Shown piece by piece: positions 37,302-44,500 of a stretch of DNA of 64,000 nucleotides. The notes under the pieces are model-generated. The model was not told the origin of the DNA and did not search any database. It saw nothing but the letters and a program-made list of their open reading frames with translations. This DNA is from Candidatus Sulfotelmatobacter sp. (GTDB lineage: Bacteria; Vulcanimicrobiota; Vulcanimicrobiia; Vulcanimicrobiales; Vulcanimicrobiaceae), in contig DATJRY010000010.1 of the NCBI GenBank assembly GCA_035504415.1, positions 1-64,000 of the forward strand. Direction: 5' to 3'. The number at the start of each line of letters is the position of its first letter. The stretch's first letter is position 1. The translations under genes and the position numbers were made by a program.

Positions 37302-37819
37302 TGGCGGTCGCCTCCGCCCAGGCCGGCGTCCAGCGAGAAGCGACGGCCGTCGGCGAGCCGCACGCCGGTCGCGCCGATGGCCGCCACGCTGCTGCCGTCG
37401 AGCCGATCGCCGACGGTCACGATCCGTGGACCGCGCGGGTCGTCGACGAGCGCGAACGGACGCGCTCCGGTGACGATCGCGGCCAGCCGCGGCGGAGCGA
37501 CGTCCGGCGGCGCCGCCCCGCCGGCGCCCGGATTCGGCGGCAGGACGGGCACGGCGGCGGACAGCGAGGGGACGAGCGCGAGCGCGGCGCTGGGCGCCGG
37601 TGCCGGCGTGCCCTCGGGACCCGCGAACGGGTCGCGATTCGGCCGCACCGCGAGGACTCGGGGCGGCGCGGGCGTCGTCAGCGCGAACGCCGCCGACGCG
37701 AACCGATCGCCGGCGACGCCGCCGCGCGCGACGAGCGGCGAGGTGACGAACGCTCCGGCCACGCACAGGGCGCCGCTCGCGGCCAGTGCCGTGCGGCTAC
37801 GGGGTCCGAGCGCGATCAT
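37298..37819 (-). CDS. pilP: PilP/GspC-like pilus assembly protein
   Basis: 173 residues: an N-terminal membrane helix (AALAASGALCVAGAFVTSPLV), a Pro/Ala-rich linker with the DPFA motif typical of PilP (RPNRDPFAGPEG), and a small beta-domain (ARPFALVDDPRGPRIVTVGD, VAAIGATGVRLADG) as in PilP and the GspC HR region. It would connect the PilMNO complex to the secretin. Assignment rests on motif and position; sequence similarity is otherwise low. Confidence 0.7.
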   Translation of the reverse strand: MIALGPRSRTALAASGALCVAGAFVTSPLVARGGVAGDRFASAAFALTTPAPPRVLAVRPNRDPFAGPEGTPAPAPSAALALVPSLSAAVPVLPPNPGAGGAAPPDVAPPRLAAIVTGARPFALVDDPRGPRIVTVGDRLDGSSVAAIGATGVRLADGRRFSLDAGLGGGDRQ

Positions 37820-38371
37820 CGGCCGGTAGCGTCACGCGTGGCAACGCGACGCGCAGCGAGGCGGTCAGCGACGGGTCGGAGCCGGCGGTACGCGCGCGCG
37901 TGAGCGCGACGACGTCGACGCCGGCCGGAACGCCCATGCGCGAGAGATCCGCCACGGCGCCCAGCAGATCGCCGTAGCGACCGGACAGATCGACCGTGAG
38001 CGCGAGCGGCGTCGTCGGGTGGCGCGTGCCGCGCGGCGGTTGGTCGGCGCTGACCGCGAGCACGAGCGCGTTGTGGCGCCGCGCGACCGCATCGGCGCCG
38101 CGCAGGAAGCGCGCCAGCGAGCGCGCCGCGTCCGTGCCGAGGTCCAGCCCGCGCAGGCGGCCCTGGAGCCGACGCCGCTCACCGTCGACGGCCGGCGCGC
38201 GCACCAGCTCCCGCGCCAACGCGTCGGCATGCGCGGCGGCACGCGCGTTCTCGTCGAGCTGCTCGGCGATGCGGCGTTGATCGCCGCGCACGAGGACGTA
38301 GCGAGCAGCACGACCGTCAAGGCGGCCAGCGCGAGGCCGCGTTCCAACGGGCCGGTGCGAACGGTCACCAT
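37797..38371 (-). pseudogene. pilO: PilO-like pilus assembly protein with an apparent single-base frameshift
   Basis: ATG at 38371 opens TVRTGPLERGLALAALTVVLLA, a membrane helix of the right length. The frame then needs one extra base near 38301-38302 to continue into YVLVRGDQRRIAEQLDENARA and the coiled-coil/ferredoxin-like PilO body that ends at 37797. As read, the first frame stays open through non-pilin sequence. With one base restored the product would be about 191 residues, right for PilO. May be a sequence error or a real lesion. Confidence 0.75.
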
Positions 38372-38907
38372 GGCGCCTCCAGCGCGACCGCGTAGAGGTA
38401 CTCGTTGCGTGCGGCGTCGCGACGCACGCTGACCAGCCGCGCCGCGCCATAACCGGGCACGCGACGCAGCGACGCCAACGCGTCGCCGACGTCGCGCAAC
38501 GCGGCCCCGTGCCCCTCGAGCGCGACCGCCGGCCCGTCGAGGCGCACGGTGGTCAGCCAGGCGTCGTGCGCGAGACGGTTGCCCAAGAGGGCGACGTGGC
38601 TCGCGCTGCGGGTACCGGACGTGGCCAGCTCGTCGACGTGACGCGACAACGCGCGCAGCCGGTCGACGTCGGCCGCGGCGGCGCGCATCGCGTCGAGCGC
38701 GGCGTGCGCGCTGCCCAGCCGCGCGGCCGCCCGTGCACCGGCCGCGCGCGCGGCGTGCAAGCGCAGATCGTCGACGAAGCACAGCGCCGCGACGGCGAGC
38801 AGGGCCGCGGCCAGCGACGCGAGCGGGACGCGCGTTCGTCGGTCGAGCCGACGCGCGAGCGCCGCGAACACGTCCCGGCGCGGCCGCAGATAGTTGACGC
38901 GGGTCAT
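38365..38907 (-). CDS. pilN: PilN-like pilus assembly protein
   Basis: 180 residues. Opens TRVNYLRPRRD, the short cytoplasmic NLLP-like segment by which PilN docks to PilM, then one membrane helix (VPLASLAAALLAVAALCFVDD), an Ala/Arg-rich coiled coil and a small fold ending LRRVPGYGAARLVSVRRD. Start overlaps the pilM stop by four bases. Confidence 0.82.
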   Translation of the reverse strand: MTRVNYLRPRRDVFAALARRLDRRTRVPLASLAAALLAVAALCFVDDLRLHAARAAGARAAARLGSAHAALDAMRAAAADVDRLRALSRHVDELATSGTRSASHVALLGNRLAHDAWLTTVRLDGPAVALEGHGAALRDVGDALASLRRVPGYGAARLVSVRRDAARNEYLYAVALEAPW

Positions 38908-39830
38908 GTCGCGTGCTCCCACAGCGCCAAGCCGTACGCCAGACCCCAGTCGGGCGCGGCGACGCGCACCACGTCGGCCGGCAGCGTGACGCAGGCGTCG
39001 GGTGCGAAGGTGCCCAGTCGCGTCGGGACGCCCAAGGCACGCTCGAGCGCGGCCGCCAGACCCTGCAGCCGCGCGCCGTTTCCGGTCAGCACCGCGCCGG
39101 CCGGCTCCCGCGGCGCGGCGGCGCGCAGCTCGACGAACGCGCTCGCGATCTGCTCGACCAACGCCGCGCGCGCCGACTCGCCGGCCCCGGCCATGCCGAC
39201 GCCGCGCTTGCGCAGCTCGGCGGTCGTTTCGTCGACGCCCAGGCCGGCGACGATGGCGTCGGTCAGCGCGCGCCCGCCCAGCGGAACGATCCGCGTCAGG
39301 GGCAACGCTTCGCCGCGCACGATCACGGTGCAGGCGGTCAGGCCGACGTCGACGACGGCGTCGGCGGCAAAGGCGCGCAAAAGCGCGAGGGCGCCGTCGT
39401 CGACCGCGACGGCGTGCAGCCCGGCGACCCGCGCGATCTCGACGGCGCGCTCGACCGCCGAACGACGCGCGACCGCGACGACCGTCCGCCCCGGGGTGAG
39501 CGGAACGAACCGAAGGACGCCGTCGTGCAGGGCGTGCGGTGCGAAGCGCGCGGCTTCGAAGCCGGCGGCGCGCTCGCGTTCGCGGCGGCGCAGCGGCGGC
39601 AACGCGATCTCGCGCACGTGCGAGTCGGGGGCGCGCAGCGCCAGCACGCAGCGGCGTTCGCGCGTCGAGAGCTCCGTCCGGGCGCCGGCGATCGCGGCCG
39701 ACGGATCGTCGCCGGTCGTGCGCGATGCGGCCGCCACCAAGCGCGGCGTTCCGCCCGCATCGAGCTCGGCCAGCGCCACGCACGTGCGCGCGCTGCCGAC
39801 GTCGATGCCGAGCGGCAACGAACGGGTCAT
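38904..39830 (-). CDS. pilM: PilM-like actin-fold protein
   Basis: 308 residues. Actin/FtsA-type ATPase features: PLGIDVGSARTCVALAELD (phosphate 1), AVVDVGLTACTVIVRG (phosphate 2), and AVLTGNGARLQGLAAALERALG (adenosine). PilM is a cytoplasmic ring protein that binds PilN. Shorter than the usual 350 residues. Overlaps pilD and pilN by four bases each side. Confidence 0.88.
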   Translation of the reverse strand: MTRSLPLGIDVGSARTCVALAELDAGGTPRLVAAASRTTGDDPSAAIAGARTELSTRERRCVLALRAPDSHVREIALPPLRRRERERAAGFEAARFAPHALHDGVLRFVPLTPGRTVVAVARRSAVERAVEIARVAGLHAVAVDDGALALLRAFAADAVVDVGLTACTVIVRGEALPLTRIVPLGGRALTDAIVAGLGVDETTAELRKRGVGMAGAGESARAALVEQIASAFVELRAAAPREPAGAVLTGNGARLQGLAAALERALGVPTRLGTFAPDACVTLPADVVRVAAPDWGLAYGLALWEHAT

Positions 39831-40261
39831 GCTGCCCACGGCTGCAGCACGGCACCGGCGAGCGTGCCGAGCGCGAGGAACGGTGCGAACGGCAGCGCGG
39901 AGCGTCGCGTCGCACGGCGGGCGAGAAGCAACGCGATGCCGGCCAGCGCGCCGAACGTGAACGCCGCACCCAGCGCGACGAACGCCGCCGCCGGCCCGAG
40001 CGCCGCGCCGATCGCCGCGCCTAGCTTGACGTCGCCCAACCCCAGCCCGCGCCCGCCCGTGGCGGCGTGGAGGAGCCACAGCGCGCCGCCCGCCGCCACG
40101 CTGCCGGCGAGCGCCGTCGGCAGGGTGCCGTTCAAGGCCGCCGCGGCAAGCGCGACCAGCGCGGTCGTGCCGGAGATCGGGTCGGGGATCAGCCCGGTGC
40201 GCAGATCGATCGCGGCGGCGATCAGCGTGCCTGCGATCGCCGTGGCCGGCGCGGCGGTCAT
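39827..40261 (-). CDS. pilD: Type IV prepilin peptidase (A24), short form
   Basis: 144 residues, all membrane helices. The two catalytic Asp motifs are present: AIDLRTGLIPDPIS and GLGLGDVKLGAAIG (GxGD). The N-terminal Cys-rich methyltransferase domain of PilD is missing, as in short A24 peptidases, so N-methylation of the pilin may need another enzyme. Cleaves the G|F bond of the pilin encoded upstream. Confidence 0.9.
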   Translation of the reverse strand: MTAAPATAIAGTLIAAAIDLRTGLIPDPISGTTALVALAAAALNGTLPTALAGSVAAGGALWLLHAATGGRGLGLGDVKLGAAIGAALGPAAAFVALGAAFTFGALAGIALLLARRATRRSALPFAPFLALGTLAGAVLQPWAA

Positions 40262-40794
40262 CGCGTCAGCTCGCGCAGCGCGGCGCGCGCGGGGGCGAAG
40301 TCGGGCGCGAGGGCGAGCGCGACGGCGAAGTCGTGCCGGGCCACCGTCGGCTCGTGCGCGCGCTGCGCCATCCGGCCGGCCAGCTGCGCGTAGCGCGGGT
40401 CGCGCGCGCCGAGCGCGGCGGCCGCGAAGGCGCGTTCCGCTTCGCGTATGCGGCCGAGGCGCTGAGCGGCGAAGCCGCGATCGGCCAACAAGAGCGGATC
40501 GTTCGGCACGGCGCGCAGCGCGCGCACGGCCACGGCGAGCGCGAGCGCGGCGTCGCCGCGTCCGCGGCGGACGAGCAAGAAGAAGGCCAGCCGATCGGCC
40601 GCCACGGCCGAGCGTGCGTCGATCGCCGTCGCTCGCGCATACGCGTTCACGGCGCGATCGACGTCACCGCCGCGCAGCGCGTCGTCGCCGCGCGTCACCA
40701 GCGCCGTCGCCACCTCGCCGCGGAAGAGCAGGGCCGCGCACGCCAGCGCGACGGCGGCCAGCGCGAAGCGACGAGGCCGTGCGAGCGCGCTCAC
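40258..40794 (-). CDS. Membrane-anchored TPR protein (pilus operon)
   Basis: 178 residues from GTG overlapping the previous stop (GTGA). One membrane helix (FALAAVALACAALLFRGEV), then tetratricopeptide-like helices (GDDALRGGDVDRAVNAYARATAID; LADRGFAAQRLGRIREAERAFAAAALG; HDFAVALALAPDFAPARAAL). Possibly a scaffold for the pilus complex, like PilF/Tgl pilotins, but it lacks a lipobox. Confidence 0.75.
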   Translation of the reverse strand: MSALARPRRFALAAVALACAALLFRGEVATALVTRGDDALRGGDVDRAVNAYARATAIDARSAVAADRLAFFLLVRRGRGDAALALAVAVRALRAVPNDPLLLADRGFAAQRLGRIREAERAFAAAALGARDPRYAQLAGRMAQRAHEPTVARHDFAVALALAPDFAPARAALRELTR

Positions 40795-41441
40795 GCCAGC
40801 ACTCCGTAGTACGAGGCCAAGGCCAGCATCAGCGTGCCGCCGACGGTCGCAGGCGCATGCGAGCCGGCCATTCGCGCGAAGCCGCGCGCGAGCCGCGTCC
40901 CCAGCACGCCCACGCCCACCAATGGCAGCGCGTGCCCCAGCGCGTACGCGGTCAGCACCGCCGTCGCGCTCGCGGTCGTGCCGCCGCCCAACGTCAACCC
41001 CGCGATCGCGGCCAGCACCGGCGTGCAACACGGCGAGACGACCAGCGCACCGGACGCACCGAGCAGCGCGACGCCGCCGAGGCCGACCGGTGCCGTCCGC
41101 CGTGCGGCGTGCGCCGCGCCGCCGCGCGCGAGCACCACGATGCCGGCGACGGCCAAGGCGCCGGCGAGCAGCGCGTCGGTCACGCTCGCGGCGCCGCGCA
41201 CGGACGCCAACGCGTCGACCGCGAGGCCGAGCAGCACCATCGCACCGACCAAGCCGACGACGTACGCGCAGACGAGCGCCCATGGCCGCGCGCCGGTTTG
41301 CATGACGGCCGCCAGCGCCAAGTAGCGCGGGGCGACGCAGGGCCCGGCGCTCGTCACGACGCCGGCGGCGAAGGCCAGCGGCAGCGCGCGCCCCTGCTGC
41401 GAGGCGGCCGCCTGGAGGGTGCTGACGACGAGGTCGCTCAC
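40791..41441 (-). CDS. CcdA/DsbD-like thiol-disulfide membrane transporter
   Basis: 216 residues, about six membrane helices. Contains the paired transmembrane cysteines of the family: AGVVTSAGPCVAPRYLAL near the start and VVSPCCTPVLAAIAG in the middle. Such proteins pass electrons across the inner membrane to periplasmic thioredoxin-like partners for cytochrome c maturation or disulfide reduction. It lies between the Cys-rich pilin (4-bp overlap) and the TPR gene, so it may act on pilin folding. Confidence 0.85.
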   Translation of the reverse strand: MSDLVVSTLQAAASQQGRALPLAFAAGVVTSAGPCVAPRYLALAAVMQTGARPWALVCAYVVGLVGAMVLLGLAVDALASVRGAASVTDALLAGALAVAGIVVLARGGAAHAARRTAPVGLGGVALLGASGALVVSPCCTPVLAAIAGLTLGGGTTASATAVLTAYALGHALPLVGVGVLGTRLARGFARMAGSHAPATVGGTLMLALASYYGVLA

Positions 41442-41947
41442 GGCGAGACCTGCAGCCCTTGGCCAGCGACGTAAAGGATCTTCGTCGCCGTGCAGCCCGT
41501 GCCGCAGACCGAACCGCTGGTGCCGCCGGTAAGCGGAATCTTCGCCAGCGTCGAACCGACGTGCACGCCCGGACAGGTGATCGTGTAGCCGGCGGGGCTT
41601 CCGCCCGAGGCTTGCGTCGTCGTCAGCGAGTACGTCGCGGTCGCCGTTTGCGCGGCCGGGTCCTTGGGCGTGTTGTCGAGGTACGGAACGCCGTTGGCGG
41701 TGAGCAGCGAGGGCTGCACGCTCGCGGCCGATGCGGTCGGATAGACCTGGTTGTCGGTGTAGTACAGCTCGAGCGAGGTCGCGATCGAGCGCAGGTTCGA
41801 CTCGCAGGCGGCCGTCTGCGCCTGTGCGCGCGCGTTGACGAAGTTGGGGATCAAGATTCCGGCGAGGATGGCGATGATCGCGACGACGACCATCAGCTCG
41901 ATCAGCGTGAAACCGCGTTCTCCGGAACGCGAACGGCTCGGGTGCAC
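41438..41947 (-). CDS. pilA: Type IV major or minor pilin with four cysteines
   Basis: 169 residues. Prepilin leader MHPSRSRSGERG then FTLIELMVVVAIIAILAGILIPNFVNA, with Glu5 of the mature chain. The globular part (about 45-169) has four cysteines: AACESN, TITCPGV and VCGTGCTA, enough for two disulfides. GspG/PilA-like. First gene of the minus-strand pilus operon; cleaved by the PilD encoded three genes on. Confidence 0.92.
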   Translation of the reverse strand: MHPSRSRSGERGFTLIELMVVVAIIAILAGILIPNFVNARAQAQTAACESNLRSIATSLELYYTDNQVYPTASAASVQPSLLTANGVPYLDNTPKDPAAQTATATYSLTTTQASGGSPAGYTITCPGVHVGSTLAKIPLTGGTSGSVCGTGCTATKILYVAGQGLQVSP

Positions 41948-42045
41948 GGCGTTCTCCCTTTGCGGATGTACGGCGGAGGGTGCCCGGCGCCGGGTCGACC
42001 TATGCGGCGTGAGGAGGCCGCCGCGTCCCGGCGAAAGAGCACCCC

Positions 42046-42600
42046 ATGAGCGAGCTGCAAACTATCCCGCTTCGGCGGATCGACGGTTCCGAGACGCGCC
42101 TGGCCGATTTCGCCGGCGACGTCCTGTTGGTGGTCAACGTCGCCTCGCAGTGCGGTCTCACGCCGCAGTACGCGGGGCTGCAGAGCCTCTACGAGCGCTA
42201 CGGCGACCGCGGCTTCGCGGTGCTGGGCTTTCCGGCCAACGAGTTCGCCGCGCAAGAGCCGGGTTCGAACGCGGACATCGCGCAGTTCTGCGAGACGCAG
42301 TTCTCGGTGACGTTCCCGATGTTCGAGAAGATCGTCGTCAAGGGAGACGGCCGCCACCCGCTCTACGACAAACTGGTCGGCGCGCAGCCGCAGGCGCGCA
42401 CCAAACCCGACGGTCAGCTCGCCGCCCGGCTCGAATCGAAGGGACTCTTAGCCGGACGCAAGCCCGACGACGTCATGTGGAACTTCGAGAAGTTCGTGGT
42501 CGGCCGCAACGGCGAGGTCGTGGCCCGCTTCGCGCCCGACGTCGCGCCCGACGATCCGATGCTGATCGAGACGATCGAGGCGGAACTGGCCAAGGGCTGA
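42046..42600 (+). CDS. Glutathione peroxidase-family thiol peroxidase
   Basis: 184 residues. Active-site Cys in NVASQCGLTPQYAGLQ, Gln in LGFPANEFAAQEPG, Trp in MWNFEKFVVGRNGEV. Most bacterial members use thioredoxin. Reduces hydroperoxides. Its start lies about 100 bases from the divergent pilin. Confidence 0.94.
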   Translation: MSELQTIPLRRIDGSETRLADFAGDVLLVVNVASQCGLTPQYAGLQSLYERYGDRGFAVLGFPANEFAAQEPGSNADIAQFCETQFSVTFPMFEKIVVKGDGRHPLYDKLVGAQPQARTKPDGQLAARLESKGLLAGRKPDDVMWNFEKFVVGRNGEVVARFAPDVAPDDPMLIETIEAELAKG

Positions 42601-42624
42601 GGGATGTGATATCGTGGCCGCAAC

Positions 42625-42650
42625 GCACGGCTCGCTTTGTCGAGCCGTGC
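42625..42650 (+). terminator. Hairpin between the peroxidase and the next gene
   Basis: Ten-base perfect stem GCACGGCTCG/CGAGCCGTGC with a 6-base loop, 25 bases after the peroxidase stop; followed by GCCGCCAGTTTG. Confidence 0.6.
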
Positions 42651-42678
42651 CGCCAGTTTGCGTCTTCAGGGGGTGGGC

Positions 42679-44223
42679 ATGCAACAGGTGCGAACGGCCG
42701 CATTGGCATTCGTCGCGATCACCGTGCTGATCGTGAGCGGCTCGCAGTTCGGGACGTCGGTGGGAGCCGCCGCGCCGAGCGCGAGCTTCCGCCCCGGCGA
42801 GGGCTCCAAACCGTCCTCGTGCGACAAGAAGTACACCGGCGTCATCGTGCCCGTCATTCTCCCCTTGCAGCTCGGTGGCAAGGTGGACGGCCAGTTCGAG
42901 GCCAGCTGCAACGCGTATCAAGAGTTCACCTACCTCAACTGGCGTAGCGCCGGTCACGGCATCCCCGACCCCACCGTCAAGGGCAGCGCCTTCGGCGCAC
43001 CGGTCGACGGCGCGCACACCTACGCGACGGTGTGGGAGACGTACACCAATCCGGACGTCCTGTTCGCGACGCCGACCGGCCTGCGAAACGTGAAGTTGAG
43101 CTCGAACGGGCTGCGGACGCTCTCCGCGATTTCGAAGGGCGACGGCGACGACGTGCATTTCAGCGGCTTCCAGCAAGCCGGCAGCTTCGGCTGGCTGACG
43201 ACGCGCGGCGGCGATCTGACGTTCTACGAAGAGCGGATCGACAACGACGAGGCGCAGTACATCACCAGCAACGGGCTCACCTCGGCGGCCAAGCAGCGCA
43301 CCTGCGCGCAGAGCAAGTACGGCTTGAATCTGCCGGCCGGCGCGTCGGTCGATCCGGCCAAGCCCTGGACCGATCACAGCTGCACCGGCGCCGCGGTCAC
43401 GTACGGCCAAAACATCGGCGCGATCGAGCTCAAGGCGGCATGGATCGAGCTGCACGATCCCGCGCTGTACCGGAAGTACTTGATCTCGCGCGCGAACCTG
43501 CTCTACCCGGACGGGACGGAGCGCAAGAACGTCGTGATCGGTTTGGTCGGGCTGCACATCATTCACAAGTCGCCGACCACCCAGCAGTTCTTGTGGGCCA
43601 CCTTCGAGCACGTCGACAACGTGCCGGACGCGACGCCGTACCCCGAGGTTCCCTCGACCGAGGCGCCCGCGACGCCGACGGCAACGCCGCAGTGGACGTA
43701 CTACAACCCGAACTGCGCCGGCCCGTTCTGCGCGGTCAACAAGCTGCCTTCACCGTGTCCGGCGCCGCCGATTCCCGGCTGCCAAGGGTATCACGTGCCG
43801 ACCCGTACGATGCGCGTCGTTCCACGTTCGTCGTTCGCCGAGGCCGAGAACACAACGTTCGACGAAGCGCTGACGACTGCCGGCGCGGTGAATTCGGTGT
43901 TCCGGTACTATCGGCTGGTCGACGTGCAGTGGCCGACGCAAGGCACGCTCGTCAACCCGCCGGGAGCACCGATCCCGCTCAGCGACGGCGTGGCGCTGCC
44001 GCGCTGGATCGTGGCGAACGCGACCATGGAGACCTACTTCCAGAACGTCTTGGCGTGCCAAAGCTGCCACACCGGCGCCGCGGTCTCCGAAGGCCGGCCG
44101 GGCGGGCGCGTGCACATCAACCTGGTCAACCCGGTCCTGCTGCGAAAACTCATGCACGCGAAATCGGGTGAGCCGACGGAATACGCGTCGGACTACTCGT
44201 TCATCTTCGGCAAGGCGAAGTAG
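42679..44223 (+). CDS. Exported protein with a single C-terminal CxxCH heme-binding motif
   Basis: 514 residues. Signal peptide (TAALAFVAITVLIVSGSQ). The body is unlike any family I recognise; it carries CDKKYTGVIVP, then Cys pairs, and a CAGPFCAVNKLPSPCPAPP segment about residue 350. Near the C-terminus (about 465) NVLACQSCHTGAAV is a c-type heme site, so it is probably a periplasmic cytochrome-like protein. A distal Met ligand is not obvious. A CcdA-like gene is 1.2 kb away. Function unknown. Confidence 0.7.
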   Translation: MQQVRTAALAFVAITVLIVSGSQFGTSVGAAAPSASFRPGEGSKPSSCDKKYTGVIVPVILPLQLGGKVDGQFEASCNAYQEFTYLNWRSAGHGIPDPTVKGSAFGAPVDGAHTYATVWETYTNPDVLFATPTGLRNVKLSSNGLRTLSAISKGDGDDVHFSGFQQAGSFGWLTTRGGDLTFYEERIDNDEAQYITSNGLTSAAKQRTCAQSKYGLNLPAGASVDPAKPWTDHSCTGAAVTYGQNIGAIELKAAWIELHDPALYRKYLISRANLLYPDGTERKNVVIGLVGLHIIHKSPTTQQFLWATFEHVDNVPDATPYPEVPSTEAPATPTATPQWTYYNPNCAGPFCAVNKLPSPCPAPPIPGCQGYHVPTRTMRVVPRSSFAEAENTTFDEALTTAGAVNSVFRYYRLVDVQWPTQGTLVNPPGAPIPLSDGVALPRWIVANATMETYFQNVLACQSCHTGAAVSEGRPGGRVHINLVNPVLLRKLMHAKSGEPTEYASDYSFIFGKAK

Positions 44224-44234
44224 GCTTGCCCAAG

Positions 44235-44266
44235 CGAGCGTCCGGCGTGGGTTTGCCGGACGCTCG
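44235..44266 (+). terminator. Hairpin terminator after the heme-motif gene
   Basis: Twelve-base perfect stem CGAGCGTCCGGC/GCCGGACGCTCG with an 8-base loop, 12 bases after the stop. Confidence 0.7.
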
Positions 44267-44287
44267 TCGGGGCGCTATGATCGGCGC

Positions 44288-44500
44288 ATGAAGAAGCAGG
44301 GCCCGCGGGCCGAGCTCAAGCTCGGCGATCACGTTCGCATCCCGGCCGACGACGTGGTCGGCACCGTCACCGACGTGCACCCGCACGAAGTGACCGTTAA
44401 GGTGACCATCGACGGTGAGACGGCGCACCGCAAGTACGCGTACGAGTCCGTCGAGCGCGTGGGCACGCTCGACGAAGTCTCGCACTACGTGGATCACTAG
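44288..44500 (+). CDS. Small KOW-like protein of unknown function
   Basis: 70 residues. LKLGDHVRIPADDVVGTVTDVHPHEVTVKV reads as a small SH3/KOW-type barrel. No named family recognised. Its TAG stop shares a CTAG palindrome with the stop of the convergent lipoprotein gene. Confidence 0.65.
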   Translation: MKKQGPRAELKLGDHVRIPADDVVGTVTDVHPHEVTVKVTIDGETAHRKYAYESVERVGTLDEVSHYVDH

